This document shows positions 56,801 through 62,800 of a stretch of DNA of 64,000 bases, in pieces. The position numbers and the translations under genes are program-made. This DNA is from Opitutales bacterium. GTDB lineage: Bacteria; Verrucomicrobiota; Verrucomicrobiia; Opitutales; Seribacteraceae. The notes under the pieces are model-generated. The model was not told where the DNA came from. It did not search any database and was given only the letters and a program-made list of their open reading frames with translations. Location: positions 1-64,000 of the forward strand of contig JAOHKZ010000010.1 of the NCBI GenBank assembly GCA_028101545.1, written 5' to 3'. Numbering within the stretch: position 1 is the stretch's first letter; every line of letters begins with the position of its first letter.

Positions 56801-59800
56801 ATGTTCCATTTATATTCATTTCCTCATCACCTGTACCACCATTCGCAGCCCCGCTTCGAAATTGAACGACTGGCATACCATTGGGTCCATCGGTTGAACT
56901 AAAGGCTGGGTCTCCGGTTGAAGTAGTGGCATGCCTACCATTGCCACTTTTATCATTCCAGGTGGTTACATTGGCAGAACTCAGGGATAGGGTGGAGGAA
57001 TCACTGGCATCATACCAAAGTGCAAATTTGGGTGCGATTTTACCAATATTTACCTCATTGTCCCAGGTATTTGCATTTTCACCACCATCACTTGAACCCC
57101 AATATAAAGTCAGATCGATACCGGTCCGTGTATCTTCATAAGGTCCAATGTTTGCCCACGGATGATCTAGTGGAAGATTACTCACCAAGCCCCACTTATG
57201 AGCTAGGTATCCTTCGGCATTTTGCCTGACTTGATCGGACATGGTTCCACGTACGACCATCATTTCGCCAAGCGTCCATTCCGTTCCGTCTGAGCTTCCT
57301 CCCGTACGTCCGATGTCTGGGAATTTGAATGCGCCACCGATATTAGTTACACTAGTCCGTGGTTTATTAAATACACTCGTACCATTATTAAAGATAATTT
57401 GCCTACCTTTGGTAACCGAGAAATCGTAGCACAGCATGAATGGTACATTTGCATCTGCGACTTTTACTTGATGACGCCCACCATCAAAGCGCCAATAGGT
57501 ATATGCATTACTCCAAGGTAAGTGGTCGCCCCATCCAAAGTTAAACGGAAAATTACTTCTTCTTACTGTATCAAACTGTCCAACCAGCATGACCACAACA
57601 TCGGAGATAGAACCACTGGCTGCTCCATTTGAACCGGCAGGATTCCAATTTGCATTTCCTTTTTTTGCAATGATATGCTCCATGTTACTATTACTTCTTT
57701 TATCAAATGTAATCGCGTTTAATCCGTTGATCGAAGCACCGGTATCAGGTTTGTTCGTTGCGTGTCCGTGTAGCTTGACGGTCGAGTCAATTTTATCGGT
57801 CCAGGTGGACACTTCGTTTGTACCTGATACTTTGGTGATACTGTTTGCATCTGCACCGTCTACCCAAAGAGTAATTCCAGGAAACTCACTTGCACTTAGT
57901 GTTCGTGGAGCGAAATTGACTGTACCGGTTCCAAAATTGGCAATCTTTGCAATTAGCTTCGCACTGGTACCTGTCGCATTTTGAACCGGACCATTTCCTG
58001 CAATTGGATTGGTTGATGTCTGCGTGGTAAAACTTTTCGATGAGTTTGCCCATGCATCTCCTCCACTGTGGGTTGCACGTGCCCGGTAGTAATAAGTGTT
58101 TCCGGGCGACAAGTCGCCAATTTGAATCGAGAAGACACCGCTTTGTTGGTTACCAATGTTTTTAACCGTGGTCCATGCATTGGGATCATTTGCCCCATCA
58201 GTCGTTCCATAATAAATCTTTACTTCAGGAGGGAGACCGCCAGAATTAGTCACATTGCCTTCAAAATTAGCATAGGAAGGTCCTACCGCATTAGCTGCTA
58301 AAGTAGCAATCGTTGGAGCCAATGGATTAATAGTAATGCTGAGTGAGATCGCATCGGCTGCGAGTCCATCCACATTACCCAACCGGTCATTGAGAGAGTC
58401 TGAGTCAGTAATGTCTCCATCATCGTCCGAATAATCAACTACAAGGGTAGCCTGAAAAGAACCTGCTTGGGTGGGAGTTCCACTTACTGCTCCGGTAGCG
58501 GGTACAAAAGTCAAACCGTCAGGTAAGTTAAGTATTGTATATCCGGATGGACTGTCTGATGCCGTTAGGTTGTAGGAAAAACTTTGTCCGTAGGTGCCAT
58601 CCACATAGAGAGGGGAGGTAATAATTCTAGGTCCGGTGACAGATCCGTAACTAACCAATTTTGTACCTGAGCTTTTTTGATTATCGAATTCCGCTTTGAT
58701 CCAATCAGCTGAACGAGCGACCGAAGAGTGTCTCATTTCATCCAATTGACCATCCCAAAAATATTGCCCGGTCGGGTTTTCATTCGCTCCCGCTCCGATT
58801 CTTAATCCGTAGAGCTCGTTTTTATGATACAGAGGATTACCAGTAACTGACACCGGGGTTCCTCCATTAAGATAAATTTTCTTGCTCGAACCATCGAAGG
58901 ATACAGTGACATGATGCCATGCATCATTGGAGTGACTAACAATGGGCGAAGTGTGCCAAGAACCTGCGCTCACTCCTTTTCCAGTCCAAAACCTAAAGTT
59001 TCCACTTTCCGAATAAAGCATATACCCATGGGTCAATCCACCACCATCATCTTTACGGGCACAGAATGGTGTGCGGTAACCAGTACCGGCACTTCCATCT
59101 CTTTTTGCCCAAATCGACATCGTAAAATTCTCGGTGTTAATGGTTTCAGAAAAAGCGATATCCGCAAATTCGGTACCAGTAAAGTTGGCTGCTTTGCCAA
59201 CTTGTCCGGAATTACTTACTCCTACGGAATTGCGGGTGGCATGGTTGGAGTTTGGGGAGGAATCTGCAAAGAGGGTTGAATCTGAAGTAAAGTGCCAAGC
59301 CCCTCCAAAATTTTCTGACCAAACTGGATCATCTGTTGCATAATCAGGAGTAGTTTCTGTTCCTAATTTTCCCCAAGCAGCGGTGATTACAGTATTTGTT
59401 CCAGAAATGGAAGGCACTTTTACCCAAATATTAGAAGTGCCAGTTACATTCCAATCCGCAATTTCATAGGGCAGTTCTTTTCCGTTAGATGCAAAAAAGC
59501 GGAGGTCTCCACCGTCTCTAATTCCATCCGCATCTGAATCTAAAAATGAATTATATGCAAAGCCACTGATCGAACTTTCGTTTAAATCTACGAGTACAGG
59601 AAATTCATTTAAAGTGGAAGATCCTGTATATCCAGATAGAGTAAGGTTCATACGAAAGGGGAAGGATGCAGGGTCACTAATTACAATAGTGTATACAAAA
59701 CTGTCCGTTTCAGTACCCCCTCCAGCGGTTGTACCAGTTGCAGTGACTGTAAAGGTTTGTGATCCGGTCACGCTGGTGGAGCCACTTATCTCACCGGTAG

Positions 59801-62800
59801 CTGAATTAATTGATAACCCGGGAGGTAGACCCGTTGCCACAAAGGTACCGCTTCCAGAAAAACCAACGGTGTAAGACATCGCAGTATCCTTTTTGGCAAA
59901 TACTTTTGTCCCGACATCATCATTCAAACTTGGTGGACCCACGAGGGTGCCAAAGTTTAAATAACTGGAGTTTGGTTTTTGGTTGTTAAAACTGGCAGAA
60001 ATCCATGAGGACGAACGACCCACTGTTGAAAAGGTAGCCTCGTCAAATACTGCATCCGGACCACCGTCGAGGGAGCCACGCCCCAGGGAGAGTCCAGTTA
60101 CAAAATCTTTGCCTAGGAAATACCATTTATTCGCTGTTCCATCCTGAACACCATCCACATAGAGGTTCATTTTTCCATCCTTGATGGATAGGGTTAGCAT
60201 TTGCCAATTTCCCGTACCCACATTGTCATTGGGATCAGTTAATCCAGCAAAGGATCCACCAGGTTGATTAAAACGATAGGGGTGGTTTTCGTCAAGCGAT
60301 CCACTCGTACCCCACTTGTGAGCAAGTTGTCCTTCAATGACTGCGATTTCATTATCATTCAGAGGTTGGTTGTAGATTAACAACTCGGCCAATTCACCGG
60401 CCCAGGTGCGGCCTGCATTATTCCGGTCATTAGAGAAGTTATTAGCCTGCACATTACCCAATGTACGAAGGGAGACCACAGATAAGGAACTGGGCATTCC
60501 GGTTGATGTGCCATTCACTGTTGAACCATTCACTTTTAGAAGACCATTTTTCACATTCGTATGTGCATGGGAGGAATGAAAGAAAGTATTACCATTCGTG
60601 TGAAAGTGATAAGTACTTGTATCCCCCAGAATAAACCGTTGGTCAGATGTGTCATTTCTGGCGAGCATTAAGAACACCGTTCTTATATCACTGATTCTTG
60701 TAAAAGAATGATATTCGGAATTACTGCCATTATAATCTATAACCGCTTTGCCATTGTAGGCGTTTGTCCGAAGGGTAGGGGAACCTGTTTTGGTCGCATG
60801 GTTGTTATTTCCACTTAAATCAGACCATGTGCTCCCGATACTGCTCAGGCTAGATGCATCGAGCCAAAGTTTAAGACCGGAAATCGTGGAAAAATCAAAA
60901 CTCGAATTAACCAGGGTGCTTGGGGGAGATGAAGTTGAGCTTTCCAGGCGAAGTACATAATTCGGATCGTTGTTGTACTGCACACCGAACCAGTCTTTTT
61001 CATCTGCTGGGTTACTTGGGGTTTTTGCCCAAATTGTGTAGGTTCCTTCCTTTGCCTTGATCGCACCATTTAGGGCATTGGAAAGAAATCCGTTTTCAGC
61101 GGAAGCTGTTGTGGAGTAAGCTGTTCCGGTTAGGCCGGAACTAGTTAAAGTCGGGGCATTAATTGCAGATAAATCGTTACCCGAAGGGCTGGAGTCTTTT
61201 GCCGGGCCGGTACTTTGTTCGAGGTGATAAACGCCAAAATAGTCATTCCATGCACTTCCATTGTTCGCGTAGCTCGGAAGTCCAGCACTTGGATTTCCCC
61301 AAAACATGGTGACATTCGCATCCGATTTTAAGGTGGGTGTACGAACCCATATCTGGGATTCCCCGTCGGTATTCCAATTTGCAATTTCAAAAAACAGTTC
61401 CTGTCCATCTTTATCTATGAAGCGAAGATCACCCCCATTGGCTGAACATTGAGAATACCGAAAACCCTTGGATCCAGGACCGGTTGAGTTATCCTCGGAT
61501 AACCTGACCAACATATTCCAGTCTTTCAGAGGAGTACCTCCATTAAAGTCAGTGGTAAAAGAAAGAGAGTAGTCCCAATTTGTAAAATCAGCAACAGTTA
61601 GAGATACATCCTGAACATTAGAACCCAGGGTGTTAACTGCCCGAACCTGGAAATTGTATGTTCCAGAAGTAGGTGGCGTACCGGTAACCAAACCTGAGGT
61701 CGACCCAACCGATAGCCAACTAGGGGCATTGAGGAGGGAGTAGGTTATGGAAGAATTATAACCGGTCAGACCATGGGCTGGATTTGCGGATATTTGATAG
61801 GATACCGATCTGCCATTGGAACCGGAAAGTGTGGATGGACTGGTTAAAGCAAATTTGGGTGCTCCGATATCGCCTGCACGATCATTATGAATAGCGGACA
61901 CCTCATCGGCGGTAAGGACGCCACGATAAAATCGAACATCATCAACTTTTGCCCGAGTCGCAACTGAACCGAAAGGATCGGGGTCACCCAGAATTAACTT
62001 GATTGCTGAGTCAGTTACTGAACCGCTTTGACTAGCGGTTCCAATTTGATTCCCATCGATATAAATCTTTTTGTTTCCACTTCCAAAAGTAACGGAGAGG
62101 TGATGCCAGTCACCATCATCAATCGTGGTGGGTTGCGTAAATTGACCGCCTGCACCAGTCAAATCGAGAGTGATGTCATTTTGACCATTGGCACCTCGTT
62201 CAATCGCCCATCCGCCTACCGTTGGTGCTGTCGATTTATGAGCATGCCCAGAAGGTAGCACGCTGGTCAAAGACCATTTATGTGCTAAGTTTCCTTCAAT
62301 TAAAATCCGTTCTGCATCCGTCATTATATCGTTAAAGATAATGAATTCAGATAAATTGAACTTAGCTGAATTACCTCCGTCTTTTCTGCCGCCGATACTG
62401 ACCGGATGACTAGAAGATCCAATATTTCCAGTATCGCTTTGGCTAATTACTTCGGTACCGTTCAAATATAGTTTTCGGGTGCCTCCACCAAAACGGAGAT
62501 TTAAAATCATTGGATCATGTACTTTATTGGAATGGCTTGTATTGATTTCCGGGGTATCTCCACCCGATGTACCGTTGACCCGGAAACGATAAGCGGCTGG
62601 GTTTTGGTCAGGCCTCCGTGCCAAGAAATGCCAGGATGTATTGGAACTGGTTCCATTATTAGTGGCATTTGTCTTACCAAACCAGATCCGCCAGGTATCT
62701 GCGGCCAATTCATCCATCACCGCAAAGACTTCCAATTCGGACCACGCATCAAAGCTTTCATTACTATCATCGAGTAACATGGTACTATAATCAAATCTCA

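Larger units (their letters stand above)
56228..58010 (-). repeat. Fn3-like domain split by LWLDA modules 4 and 5
   Basis: TGTSAKLIAKIANFGTGTVN, then module 4, then LTLYWGSSDGGENANTWDNE and VNIG, then module 5, then VDLTNLVKGNTYHYRIKASN and WSDATASF. The three pieces together equal one Fn3-like unit of the uninterrupted type at 58025. Confidence 0.75.
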
